From Massilia sp. Root418 (GTDB lineage Bacteria; Pseudomonadota; Gammaproteobacteria; Burkholderiales; Burkholderiaceae_D), in assembly GCF_001425265.1 (NCBI RefSeq), contig NZ_LMEC01000011.1, positions 435,585 to 499,584 on the forward strand: a stretch of DNA of 64,000 nt, in the 5' to 3' direction. Shown piece after piece: positions 20,744-29,473 of this stretch (the stretch's first letter is position 1; each line of letters begins with the position of its first letter). Made by a program: the position numbers and the translations under genes. The notes beneath the pieces were generated by a model. That model saw only the letters and a list, made by a program, of their open reading frames with translations, made no database searches and was not told where the DNA came from.

Positions 20744-22432
20744 ATGAAACTATCTCCCATTGCTTTGTCTTTGGCGCTGCTCGCGGGCAGCATGAACGCA
20801 CAGGCGGCGCAACCAGCAGCACCGGCGGCACCAGCGCCCAAGCCATTCCTGTGGGAGAACGCCACCGTCTACTTCCTGCTGACGGACCGGTTCAACAACG
20901 CAGACCGCGGCAACGACTTTTCTTACGGCCGCAAGGCCGACGCGGCGCCGCAGCGCGGCTACATGGGCGGCGACCTGAAAGGCGTGACGGCCAAACTGAA
21001 GGCCGGCTATTTCGACAGCCTGGGCGTGGACGTGCTGTGGCTCACGCCGCCGGTCGAGCAGCTGCACGGCTCCACCGACGAAGGCACCGGCAAGTCCTAC
21101 GGCTTCCACGGCTACTGGGCGAAGGACTTCACTGCGGTGGACGCCAACCTGGGCACCGAACAAGACTTCAGGGACTTCGTGGAAGCCGCCCACGCGCGCG
21201 GCATCCGCGTGCTGCTGGACGTGGTGATGAACCACACCGCCCCGTTCACGGCCGACGAGCCGGCGTGGCCACTGGACTGGGTGCGGCTCGGCCCCGTCTG
21301 CACCTACAAGGACGTGGCGACCACCGTCGATTGCACGCTGGTGAAAGGCTTGCCGGACGTGCTCACCGACAGCAATGCCAGCGTGGCGCTGCCGGACGCG
21401 CTGGTGCAGAAGTGGAAGCAGGAGGGGCGCTACGAGCGCGAAGTGAAGGAGCTGAACGCGTTCTTCGCCCGCACCGGCTATCCGCGTGCGCCGCGCTACT
21501 ACCTGATGAAATGGCATGCGGACTGGGTGCGCAAGTTCGGCGTGGACGGCTTCCGCGCCGACACCGTGAAGCACACCGAGCCAGGTATCTGGAAGGAGCT
21601 GCGCACGGTGGCCAGCGCCGCGCATGAGGACTGGAAGCGCGCGCATCCGGGCAAGGCGCTGGGCGACGGCAAGTTCTATATGCTGGCCGAGGTGTACAAC
21701 TACAATATCGCCCACGGCAGGCAGTTCGACATGGGCGGCGGGGCAATGGTGGACTTCTATGACAACGGCTTCGACGGCATGATCAACTTCGGCCTGGTGT
21801 GGGACGCGAAGCAGGATTACGAGACCTTGTTCAGCAAGTATTCGGCGTCGCTGCAAGGGCCGCTGAAGGGGTATTCGGTGGTGAATTACACGGCTTCGCA
21901 CGACGATGGCAATCCCTTTGATCCGGCACGCAAGAAGCCGTTCGAGACGGCCACCAAGCTGCTGCTGGCGCCGGGCGCCGCGCAGATCTATTACGGCGAC
22001 GAGACCGCGCGCGTGCTCGATGCGCCCGGCGCGCAAGGGGACGCCAAGCTGCGCACGTATATGAACTGGGATGACCTGGCGAAGAATGCCGCGCGCGACG
22101 GCTACAAGGTGGCGGACGTGCGCGCGCATTGGGCGAAGCTGGGGCAGTTCCGGCATGCGCACGTGGCGGTTGGGGCGGGTGTGCATGAGAAGATTGCGGA
22201 CCAGCCGTACACTTTCAAGCGCATCTATGAGAAGGATGGCGTGAGCGACAAGGTGGTGGTGGCACTCGACGTGCCGGCGGCAGCGCGCAGCGTCATCAAG
22301 GTGGGCGGCGTTTTCGCGGACGGGCAGAAGGTGAAGGACTACTACTCCGGCGCCAGCGCGGTGGTGAAGGGCGGCGAAGTGACGTTGCCGGTGAAGGGCG
22401 GCGTGGTGCTGCTGGGGGCTGCCGGGCGGTGA
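20744..22432 (+). CDS. periplasmic alpha-amylase, GH13 (MalS-like)
   Basis: A 562-residue GH13 endo-amylase with Sec signal peptide (about residues 1-22, ends AQAAQ) and a Pro/Ala linker. Conserved blocks: DVVMNHT, nucleophile D273 (GFRADTVKH), acid/base E316 (AEVYN) and D387 in SHDD, the last being the variant seen in MalS-type amylases instead of NHD. A Cys pair (VCTYKDVATTVDC) may form a disulfide. Third gene of the MFS-pgm-amylase operon, 23 bp behind pgm. A REP-like pair, not a classic terminator, follows. It is expected to cut long maltodextrins in the periplasm. Confidence 0.9.
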   Translation: MKLSPIALSLALLAGSMNAQAAQPAAPAAPAPKPFLWENATVYFLLTDRFNNADRGNDFSYGRKADAAPQRGYMGGDLKGVTAKLKAGYFDSLGVDVLWLTPPVEQLHGSTDEGTGKSYGFHGYWAKDFTAVDANLGTEQDFRDFVEAAHARGIRVLLDVVMNHTAPFTADEPAWPLDWVRLGPVCTYKDVATTVDCTLVKGLPDVLTDSNASVALPDALVQKWKQEGRYEREVKELNAFFARTGYPRAPRYYLMKWHADWVRKFGVDGFRADTVKHTEPGIWKELRTVASAAHEDWKRAHPGKALGDGKFYMLAEVYNYNIAHGRQFDMGGGAMVDFYDNGFDGMINFGLVWDAKQDYETLFSKYSASLQGPLKGYSVVNYTASHDDGNPFDPARKKPFETATKLLLAPGAAQIYYGDETARVLDAPGAQGDAKLRTYMNWDDLAKNAARDGYKVADVRAHWAKLGQFRHAHVAVGAGVHEKIADQPYTFKRIYEKDGVSDKVVVALDVPAAARSVIKVGGVFADGQKVKDYYSGASAVVKGGEVTLPVKGGVVLLGAAGR

Positions 22433-22442
22433 TGCTTGCTGC

Positions 22443-22558
22443 GGCGGGTTACGCTACGCTAACCCGCCCTACGTGACGTGCCCGGTTTCACCGTGCACGA
22501 CGTGCCGTGCCCCGGGTTTCGTAGGGCGGGTTAGCGGGCGCAGCCCGCGTAACCCGCC
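22443..22558. repeat. REP-like palindrome pair between convergent genes
   Basis: Units at 22443-22473 and 22520-22558 in opposite orientation, between the alpha-amylase and pullulanase stop codons. No other terminator is visible here, so the hairpins may stop both transcripts. Confidence 0.85.
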
Positions 22559-22573
22559 GTGCTTGCCCGCCGC

Positions 22574-25297
22574 CTACTCGACAAACACCACCGCCGTGCG
22601 CGCCGGAATGGTGAATCGTCCGGTCGCGCTGTCGTAACGCGCCGCCAGCGCGCGCTGGTCCGCCGCGCCGCTGGCGGTGTGCACCGGATGCAGGCGGTAG
22701 CGTTTCCCCTTCTCCTCCTCCGCCACAATACTCTGCTCAACCTTGTCCACATTGATCAGATACGTCACCGTCCCGAACCCCGCCCCCGCGTAGCCCGCGC
22801 CATCCAGGCGTGCCGCCACCACGGTCGGCACCTGCGCCGATCCCGTATTCAGAAAATGCAGCCGCTGCCGGATGTCCGCCGCCGTGCGCATGCGGAACAA
22901 GGTGCTGCTGGCCCGGATCTTCAGCAGATCCCGGAACGCGTCGCGCGCAAACGCAATGTCGGCCGGCGCCGGCTTGATCGCCGCGTTGGCCAGCAATGGC
23001 TTCATCAGCGCGTAATCCTTGCCGTTGTCCGCTTCGGGCGGCAGGCCCACACCGTAGTAATTGTCCTGGTACGACCAGTCCAGCCGGTTAAACCAGTCGC
23101 CCGACTCGAAGCTGTTCCGGTCCAGCGACTTGGAGCGCAGGATATCGAACCCCGCGTGGTAGTACGCCACGCCCTGGCTGAAGGCATTGATCGCCGCGCC
23201 CAGCATCTGCACCCGCGCGCGCTCGGCGCTGCTGGTGGCCAGCGGCAGGCGGAAGGCGTTCAGGTCGTACATGGTCTGGTTGTCGTGATTCTCGACGTAG
23301 TTCACCACTTCGCCCGGCTCGCTCGCATAGCCCGCAGGCTGGCCGCTGTAGTCGATGTCCTGCAGCGCCACCTCCGTGTCCTGCCAGGTCTTCATCCTGA
23401 CCGTGCGCACGCCGCCGGCCAGGCCCACGCGCACCAGGTCCGTCGTGCGCAGCAGGTCTTCCTTCGGACGTTGGCCCGCGTGCGCATTCGGATCATAGAC
23501 CAGGCCGTTGATATAGCCCTGCATGCTGAACATCTTCTCGCCCGAGTCACCGGCGCCGCCGCCGCGTACCGCGTCGCGGCCACGGTCGCTGAAGGTGCCG
23601 ATGCCGCTGCCGTTCAGCGACAGCTGCGAAGCCTGCACGAAGCGCGTTCCGTTCTCCACTTCACCGAAGTTCCAGCCCTCGCCGATCAGGTTCACCGGCC
23701 GGCCGGCGGCCTTGTCCACGCGTGCCTGCAGCGCCTCCATGGCCGCGCGCGGCTGGTGGCCCATCAGGTCGAAACGGAAGGAGTCGATCTTGTAGTGGCG
23801 CGTCCACAGCTCTGCCGAGTCGATCATCAGCTTGGCCATCATCATGTTCTCGGTGGCCGTGTTGTCGCAGCAGGTCGAACGCTCGATTACGCCCTTGGCG
23901 TTCAAGCGGTGATAGTAGCCCGGCACCACGCGGTCCAGCACGGACTTTTCATCCTGGCCGGCGCGGTAGGTATGGTTATAGACCACGTCCATGCCCACGC
24001 GCAGATTGGCCTTGTGCAGCGCCATCACCATCTGGCGGAATTCAATGATGCGGCGCGCGCCGTCTGCCGGGTCGGTGGCGTAGCTGCCTTCCGGCGCGCT
24101 GTAGTGGTAAGGGTCGTAGCCCCAGTTGTAGCAGTCCTTGATGAAGGTAGCAGCCACCAGCGCCTGCTGGCTGCCGCTGTCCGGGGCGCCGGCCGGCTGC
24201 GGTGCCACGCAGCCCTTTTCCGGCACCGAGCCGATGTCGTACACCGGCAGCAGGTGGATGTCGGTCATGCCCGCCCGGCTCAGTGCGGCCAGGTGCTGCA
24301 TGCCGTTCGAGCCGCTCTCGGTGAAGGCGGTGTACTTGCCGCGGTTGGCGGCGCTGACGGTGCTGTCGTTGATCGAGAAGTCGCGCACGTGCAGTTCGTA
24401 CACCGACATGTCGGTTTGTGCAGCGACCTTGTTCGGCACCGGCGCCTTGTCCCAGCCTGCAGGCTTCAGTTTTGCCGAATCCAGGTCCGCGATGTAGCTG
24501 CGCAGGGAATCGGTGGTCAGGCTGATCGAATATGGGTCGGTGACGAGGTTGCGCACCAGGCCTGTGCCTGGCGCCACCACGTCCACCACGTACTTGTAGT
24601 ATTTGCCGGACAGGTCGCTGCGGCGCGCGGCGGACCAGATGCCGGTGGCTGCGTCGAAGCGCATGCTGTCGACAGCGGTGGCTTTGCCGTGGCCGTTGTC
24701 GTAGGTGCAGACGGAGACTTGCTGCGCGGTCGGCGCCCACAGTTTGAAGCCGGTGCGGCCCCTGGCGACGGTGGCGCCCAGGTCCGCAGCCTTTCCGGCC
24801 GCCGCGTAGATGTCGTCCAGCGCGCCGGCGATCTGCAGGGTGGTGGCGTCACGCACGGTGCCGTCGGCGTTTTCCTGTACCAGTACCAGCTGCTGCTTGA
24901 GCAGCGCGGGGAGCTTGGCCTGGTCGGCCTGCGCCAAGGCCAGCACCGCGCCGCTGCCCACGTATTTGAAGCGCTGCGCCGCGGCAGGCGGAATGGTCCC
25001 GGTGTGGATGCCCATCGCCAGCGCGCCGTCGGCGCCGGATACGGCGGCGCCGGCGCTGGCAGCGATCCTGCCGGTGGCCGAGTGATAGAGCTTGAAGGCG
25101 CCGCCGCCGTCTGCGGCTGGCCACTTGACCAGCTGGCGGGTCAGCCACACTGCGCGCGCGTCGAAGGTGCCGGACTGCTGCAGCACGGTCTCGAACGGGG
25201 CATCGCATGCGCTCAACTGCACTGCCGCCTGCGCCCCGAACGCCGCCATTACCAGCGCCGCGCCCAGCGCCAATCGCGCTCCTGTCTTCCCAGCCAT
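22574..25297 (-). CDS. pulA: type I pullulanase (pullulanase-type alpha-1,6-glucosidase)
   Basis: A 907-residue secreted debranching enzyme hydrolysing alpha-1,6 bonds of pullulan and branched dextrins. Signal peptide about residues 1-25; an N-terminal region, then a CBM48-like domain (about 200-300, GFKLWAPTAQQVSVCTY), the pullulanase signature YNHTY, nucleophile D510 (FRFDLMGH), acid/base E540 (IGEGWNFGE) and D672 (ENHDNQ), then a C-terminal beta domain. The family carries DUF3372-type C-termini. Two HexR-like sites (25313, 25376) lie upstream, 63 bp apart. It is convergent with the amylase gene. Complements neopullulanase and GH31 by removing branches. Confidence 0.93.
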   Translation of the reverse strand: MAGKTGARLALGAALVMAAFGAQAAVQLSACDAPFETVLQQSGTFDARAVWLTRQLVKWPAADGGGAFKLYHSATGRIAASAGAAVSGADGALAMGIHTGTIPPAAAQRFKYVGSGAVLALAQADQAKLPALLKQQLVLVQENADGTVRDATTLQIAGALDDIYAAAGKAADLGATVARGRTGFKLWAPTAQQVSVCTYDNGHGKATAVDSMRFDAATGIWSAARRSDLSGKYYKYVVDVVAPGTGLVRNLVTDPYSISLTTDSLRSYIADLDSAKLKPAGWDKAPVPNKVAAQTDMSVYELHVRDFSINDSTVSAANRGKYTAFTESGSNGMQHLAALSRAGMTDIHLLPVYDIGSVPEKGCVAPQPAGAPDSGSQQALVAATFIKDCYNWGYDPYHYSAPEGSYATDPADGARRIIEFRQMVMALHKANLRVGMDVVYNHTYRAGQDEKSVLDRVVPGYYHRLNAKGVIERSTCCDNTATENMMMAKLMIDSAELWTRHYKIDSFRFDLMGHQPRAAMEALQARVDKAAGRPVNLIGEGWNFGEVENGTRFVQASQLSLNGSGIGTFSDRGRDAVRGGGAGDSGEKMFSMQGYINGLVYDPNAHAGQRPKEDLLRTTDLVRVGLAGGVRTVRMKTWQDTEVALQDIDYSGQPAGYASEPGEVVNYVENHDNQTMYDLNAFRLPLATSSAERARVQMLGAAINAFSQGVAYYHAGFDILRSKSLDRNSFESGDWFNRLDWSYQDNYYGVGLPPEADNGKDYALMKPLLANAAIKPAPADIAFARDAFRDLLKIRASSTLFRMRTAADIRQRLHFLNTGSAQVPTVVAARLDGAGYAGAGFGTVTYLINVDKVEQSIVAEEEKGKRYRLHPVHTASGAADQRALAARYDSATGRFTIPARTAVVFVE

Positions 25298-25312
25298 AGC
25301 AGTGTCTCCGAA

Positions 25313-25325
25313 GTAGTTGAGCTAC
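25313..25325. promoter_or_regulatory. HexR-like operator, site F (GTAGT-TGA-GCTAC)
   Basis: 9 of 10 arm positions match; 15 bp upstream of the pullulanase start codon. Paired with site G, centres 63 bp apart (six helical turns). Confidence 0.65.
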
Positions 25326-25375
25326 AAATTTGGCAATTGCAGCTTGGATTTGACCGATATGGTAATCCAATTGCT

Positions 25376-25388
25376 GTAGCTTTACTAC
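25376..25388. promoter_or_regulatory. HexR-like operator, site G (GTAGC-TTT-ACTAC)
   Basis: 9 of 10 arm positions match; upstream member of the pullulanase pair. Between F and G lies another inverted repeat, TTGGATT (25344-25350) / AATCCAA (25364-25370), whose role is unknown. Confidence 0.65.
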
Positions 25389-25404
25389 GAATTCCGTCAG
25401 GAGC

Positions 25405-26772
25405 CTACTTCTTGCCGGTGCTGATGTGGTACTTCTTGAGCTTGTCGTACAAGGTCTTGCGCGGGACGCTGAGGTTGTCGGCGGCGAGGGCGACGTTGCC
25501 GTCGGCGGCGGCCAGGGCCTGCGCGATCAGGTCGCGTTCGAAGTTGTCGACTTGCTGGGGCAGGGAGGTGGACGCGCCTGTGGCAGCGTCGTCCACGGCG
25601 GCAGCAGGGAAAGCGGGGCCGCTGGCGGCGGGCGGTATCGAAGGAGCCAGGCCCAGTGTCAGGCGCTCGGCGAAGTTGCGCAGTTCGCGCACGTTGCCGG
25701 GCCAGTCGGCCGCCTGCCAGGCGGCCATGTCCTGCGCGCTCCATTGCGGCAGCGGGCGCTGGTAGCGCAAGGCCGCCTCCTGGACGAAGTGGGCCAGCAG
25801 CAGCGGGATGTCCTCGCGGCGCTCGCGCAGGCGCGGCAGATCGATGGTCACCACACCGATGCGGTAGTACAGGTCCTCGCGGAACAGGCCCTGCGCGCTC
25901 AGTTGCAGCAGGTCCGCCTTGCTGGCTGCCACCACGCGGCAATCGAGCGCCACGCCTTCGTTGGCGCCAAGCCGCTCCAGGCGGCGTTCCTGCAGCACGC
26001 GCAGCAGCTTCACCTGCAAGGCCATCGGCATGCTCTCGATCTCATCGAGGAAGACGGTGCCGCCGTTGGCGTATTCCAGCTTGCCGATGCGGCGCTTCTG
26101 GGCGCCCGTGAAGGCACCGGCTTCGTGGCCGAAGATTTCGCTCTCGAACACGGACTCCGGCAGCGCGCCGCAATTGATGGCGACGAAGTTGCCCTTGCGG
26201 CCGCTGGCCGCGTGCAGCAGGCGCGCCATCACCTCCTTGCCGGTGCCGGTCTGGCCGTTGATCAGGATGTCCACGCCGGCCGGCCCCACGTTGCGCACCA
26301 GGAGCTTCAAATGCTCGATGGCTGGCGAGCGGCCGATCAGGTCCGGCGTATCCGGGTGCAGGGCGCGCGCGGCGCGCAGCTCGCGGTTTTCCAGCACCAG
26401 CGTGCGGCGCTCCTGGGCGCGGCGCACCGCGTCCATCAGGCGTTCGGAGGCGAAAGGCTTTTCGATGAAGTCGTAGGCACCGCTGCGCATAGCGGCAACC
26501 GCCATGGTGACGTCGCCGTGGCCGGTAACCACGATGACGGGTAGCTCCGCGTCCAGCGCGGTCACCTGCGCCAGCAGTTCCAGGCCGGAGCGGCCGGGCA
26601 GCCGGACATCGGTGACGATCACGCCGGGGAAGTCAGCGCGCAGCAGCGGCAGCGCCTCTTCGGCGCTGGCGCAGGCTTGCACGGTGAAGCCGCCCAGTTC
26701 CAGCGTCTGTGCGGTGGCCAGGCGCAGCGCGGCTTCGTCTTCAATGAGGATGGCTTGCATGTTTGCTTGCAT
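25405..26772 (-). CDS. dctD: sigma-54-dependent response regulator, DctD-like
   Basis: A 455-residue NtrC-family activator. Receiver domain about residues 6-122 with phospho-acceptor D55 (VTDVRLPG); AAA+ domain about 145-380 with Walker A GQTGTGKE near 175 and the sigma-54 contact loop GAFTGA near 218; Fis-type helix-turn-helix at 410-455 (NLSVPRKTLYDKLKKY). It should hydrolyse ATP to open sigma-54 promoters when phosphorylated by the adjacent kinase. The ATG at 26772 overlaps the kinase gene end by 32 bp and has GGAAAG upstream; ATG at 26760 is an alternative. Its own operon carries a sigma-54-like promoter at 31351-31367, so it may be autoregulatory. Confidence 0.92.
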   Translation of the reverse strand: MQANMQAILIEDEAALRLATAQTLELGGFTVQACASAEEALPLLRADFPGVIVTDVRLPGRSGLELLAQVTALDAELPVIVVTGHGDVTMAVAAMRSGAYDFIEKPFASERLMDAVRRAQERRTLVLENRELRAARALHPDTPDLIGRSPAIEHLKLLVRNVGPAGVDILINGQTGTGKEVMARLLHAASGRKGNFVAINCGALPESVFESEIFGHEAGAFTGAQKRRIGKLEYANGGTVFLDEIESMPMALQVKLLRVLQERRLERLGANEGVALDCRVVAASKADLLQLSAQGLFREDLYYRIGVVTIDLPRLRERREDIPLLLAHFVQEAALRYQRPLPQWSAQDMAAWQAADWPGNVRELRNFAERLTLGLAPSIPPAASGPAFPAAAVDDAATGASTSLPQQVDNFERDLIAQALAAADGNVALAADNLSVPRKTLYDKLKKYHISTGKK

Positions 26773-28636
26773 CGGTGCTTTCCAGTTGCAGGGGCAAGCG
26801 CAGCACGAATTGCGCGCCGCCGGATGGCAGATTGTGCGCCGTCAGCTGGCCGTTCATCGCCTGCACGATGGACGACGAAATGGCCAGGCCCAGCCCGAGG
26901 CCCTTGCCGGACGGCTTGGTGGTGTAAAAGGGTTCGAACAGATGCGCGGCCACTTGCTCGGGGATGCCGCCGCCGCTGTCGCTGATGCGCACTTCGGCAT
27001 GGCCGTCCACGCGCGCCAGGGTGATGGCCACCTCGCGCTGCGGCGCGTCCTCCACCGCGTCGAGCGCATTGCGCAGCAGGTTGATGAGCACCTGCTCGAT
27101 GCGCACCGCGTCGCCGGCGACCAGCAGGGGGCCGGCATGCGCGTCGGCATTCGGCCCGGCATCCGGCCCGGCATCCGGCCCGGCATCAGGCCCGCTACCG
27201 CCACCTGGCGCATGGCTGCCTGCCGCCGCATCCGGGCTTGTATCGATGGCCAGCGCCACGCCGTGGCGGCGGAACTCGCTCTCCATCATGAAGGCCGAGG
27301 CGCGCACGGATTTCGCCAGCTCCACCTGGCAGATCGACTCGTCCTTGCGCGCAAAGCCCTTCAGCTGCGCGATGATGGCGCCCATGCGCGCGCTGGCGTC
27401 GCCGATGTGGCCCAGGTTGGCCTCGGCCTGCGCCGGCTGGCCGCGCTGCAGGAAAGTGCGCGCGTTGTCGGCAAAGGCGCGGATGGCAGCCAGCGGCTGG
27501 TTCAGTTCGTGCGTCACGCCCGCCGCCATCTGCCCCAGCATGGCCAGCTTGCCGGCCTGGACCAGCTCATTCTGCGTGGAGCGCAGCATCTGCTCGGTCG
27601 CCTTCAGGCGCGCGTACTTGTTCTCCAGGTCCTGATTGGTCTCGCGTAGCTGCTGCGTGCGTTCCACGATGCGGCTGTCGAGCTCACGCGCCGCCTGCTG
27701 CAAGGCCTGGCGCGACTCGTGGCGTTCTTCCAGCCTGCGCCGGCGCTGATGCAGCGCCCACCAGGACGCGGCCGCGCAGGACAGCAGCAGGAAAGCCGCC
27801 AGCGCCCATAGCAGGCCGGCCCGCGCCACGCGCGTCTGGGCCGGGAACAGCATCAGCTGCCAGCCCAGGCGGCCCACCGGCCGCGCCACGAAGCGGCCCG
27901 GATGCTCGGACAGCGGCGTGACCTTCTGGCCCATGTACTGCTGCGTGTGCGCCAGTTCCTGCATGGTGGCCGCGCCGAGCGGCTGCAGGCTGCGGTAGCG
28001 CCACTGCGGCTGGTTGCTGAGGAAAATGACCCCGTGCCGGTCCGCCAGCGCAATGGCGTGTTCGCTGCTGCGCCAGGTCTGTTCAAAATCGGCCAGGCTG
28101 ATCTTGGCCACCACCACGCCCGCCACCGGCCCGCCGGCGGTGCCGTTGCGGTACACCGGCTGCGCGATGAAGTAGCCGGCCTCGCTGGTGCTGGTGCCGA
28201 TGCCATAGAACAGGCCCGCGCGGCCGTGCAGCGCTTCGTTGAAATAGGGGCGGTACGAGAAGTTCTTGCCGACGAATCCCAGCGGCTGGTCCCAGTTGCT
28301 GGCACCGAGGGTGAGGCCGGTGCGGTCCATCATGTAGATGGCGCCGACCTTGGCCTGCTGCTGGATGGTCTGCAGCGACTGGTTCAGGCGCGCGATGGTG
28401 GGCGCGTCCTCGGGATGGGCCAGGGCTTGGATCAGGTCCGGCTGGAAGCCCAGCACGAAGGGCAGGGTTTCGTACTTCTCCATGGCGGACTGCAAATCCG
28501 GCGCCATCAGCTCCAGCTGGCGCCGGCCCTGCTCCATCAAATCCGCCTGCGCGCGCAGCGTACCCACCCAGCCCGCCGCCGCGATACCCCCGGCGGCGGC
28601 CAGCAGGGCCAGTACTCTGAACAGTTTTGCGCGCAT
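26741..28636 (-). CDS. dctB: DctB-like sensor histidine kinase
   Basis: A 631-residue inner-membrane kinase. Helix 1 (about residues 7-27), a large periplasmic double-Cache-type sensor (about 28-280), helix 2 (about 282-302), a coiled coil (305-355), then the DHp domain with H376 (VTHELNQPLAAIR), N-box (INLLRNALDAV), G1 box (DSGGGIP) and G2 (GKGLGLGLAISSSI). The layout and HELNQP box match DctB, which senses C4-dicarboxylates in known cases. An unusual insertion of GPDA repeats (about residues 480-505) precedes the N-box and is encoded by 12-bp tandem repeats. It is 24 bp downstream of the ABC transporter ATPase gene, so the signal may be that transporter's substrate rather than a dicarboxylate. 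Confidence 0.9.
   Translation of the reverse strand: MRAKLFRVLALLAAAGGIAAAGWVGTLRAQADLMEQGRRQLELMAPDLQSAMEKYETLPFVLGFQPDLIQALAHPEDAPTIARLNQSLQTIQQQAKVGAIYMMDRTGLTLGASNWDQPLGFVGKNFSYRPYFNEALHGRAGLFYGIGTSTSEAGYFIAQPVYRNGTAGGPVAGVVVAKISLADFEQTWRSSEHAIALADRHGVIFLSNQPQWRYRSLQPLGAATMQELAHTQQYMGQKVTPLSEHPGRFVARPVGRLGWQLMLFPAQTRVARAGLLWALAAFLLLSCAAASWWALHQRRRRLEERHESRQALQQAARELDSRIVERTQQLRETNQDLENKYARLKATEQMLRSTQNELVQAGKLAMLGQMAAGVTHELNQPLAAIRAFADNARTFLQRGQPAQAEANLGHIGDASARMGAIIAQLKGFARKDESICQVELAKSVRASAFMMESEFRRHGVALAIDTSPDAAAGSHAPGGGSGPDAGPDAGPDAGPNADAHAGPLLVAGDAVRIEQVLINLLRNALDAVEDAPQREVAITLARVDGHAEVRISDSGGGIPEQVAAHLFEPFYTTKPSGKGLGLGLAISSSIVQAMNGQLTAHNLPSGGAQFVLRLPLQLESTDASKHASHPH
27146..27191. 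repeat. 12-bp tandem repeat inside the kinase gene (unit CCGGCCCGGCAT)
   Basis: Almost four in-frame copies coding for repeated Gly-Pro-Asp-Ala in the ATP-binding domain, just before the N-box. Repeats of this length can gain or lose units without a frameshift. Confidence 0.85.
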
Positions 28637-28659
28637 GGTGCGATTTTACATCGCGCTCC

Positions 28660-29472
28660 TCAATCCACGGCGGCCATGCGCATTTCGTCGTTGTGGTGGC
28701 GCTGCTGCTCTTCCATCACCAGCATGCCGAGTTCGCGCTTGAGGGCGTTGAATTCGGCGGCGGACGGGTCGCGCAAGCGCGGCAGGTCGACCATGATGTC
28801 GCGCTTGACGGTGCCGGGACGGTAGGTCATCACCACGATGCGGTCGGCCAGGTAGATCGCTTCTTCGATGCTGTGGGTGACGAAGATGATGGTCTTTTTC
28901 AGTTCGGCCCAGATGCGCAGCAGCTCGTCCTGCAGGTTGCGGCGGGTGAGGGCGTCCAGCGCGCCGAACGGTTCGTCCATCAGCATGATGGGGGAGTCCA
29001 GCGCGAGCACGCGGGCGATCGCCACGCGCTGGCGCATGCCGCCCGACAGGTCTTTCGGGAAGCGGTGGCGGAAGTCGCTCAGCGACAGCATGTTGAGCAG
29101 CTTCGATACGGTCTGGTCGATCTGGTCCTTGGACATGCCTTTGATTTCCAGGCCGAAGGCGATGTTCTTCTCCACCGTCATCCAGGGGAACAGCGCATAT
29201 TCCTGGAACACCATGCCGCGCTCGGGACCGGGGCCGGTCACGACCCGGCTGTCGGCGGTGATCTCGCCGCTGGAGGGCAGGGAGAAGCCGGCGATGGCAT
29301 TGAGCAGCGTGGACTTGCCGCAGCCCGACGGCCCCAGCAGGCAGACGAACTGGCCCTGCGGGATTTCCAGGTTGATGTCCTTGAGCGCCACCACTTCGCG
29401 GTCGCTGCTCTTGAACACCTTGTTCACGCCGCGCACGGCGATGTGGCTGAAGTTCTTTTCCATTTTGCTCAT
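28660..29472 (-). CDS. NitT/TauT-family ABC transporter ATPase
   Basis: A 270-residue nucleotide-binding subunit. Walker A GPSGCGKST, Q-loop FQEYALFPW, signature LSGGMRQR, Walker B IMLMDEPFGALD and switch His THSIEEA are all present; the C-terminal tail (HHNDEMRMAAVD) is short. The start at 29472 (MSKMEKN) is set by GGAG seven bases upstream and falls directly after the permease stop codon. Belongs with the permease and binding protein upstream and probably the DctB/DctD genes downstream in one transcript. The family imports nitrate, sulfonates, taurine, pyrimidine precursors and other small anions; substrate undetermined. Confidence 0.92.
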   Translation of the reverse strand: MSKMEKNFSHIAVRGVNKVFKSSDREVVALKDINLEIPQGQFVCLLGPSGCGKSTLLNAIAGFSLPSSGEITADSRVVTGPGPERGMVFQEYALFPWMTVEKNIAFGLEIKGMSKDQIDQTVSKLLNMLSLSDFRHRFPKDLSGGMRQRVAIARVLALDSPIMLMDEPFGALDALTRRNLQDELLRIWAELKKTIIFVTHSIEEAIYLADRIVVMTYRPGTVKRDIMVDLPRLRDPSAAEFNALKRELGMLVMEEQQRHHNDEMRMAAVD

Positions 29473-29473
29473 C

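Noticed and set aside
22559..25765. Open frame of about 1,070 codons opposite the pullulanase gene
   Set aside because: Antisense to a gene with all catalytic motifs; no ribosome site and no domain of its own.
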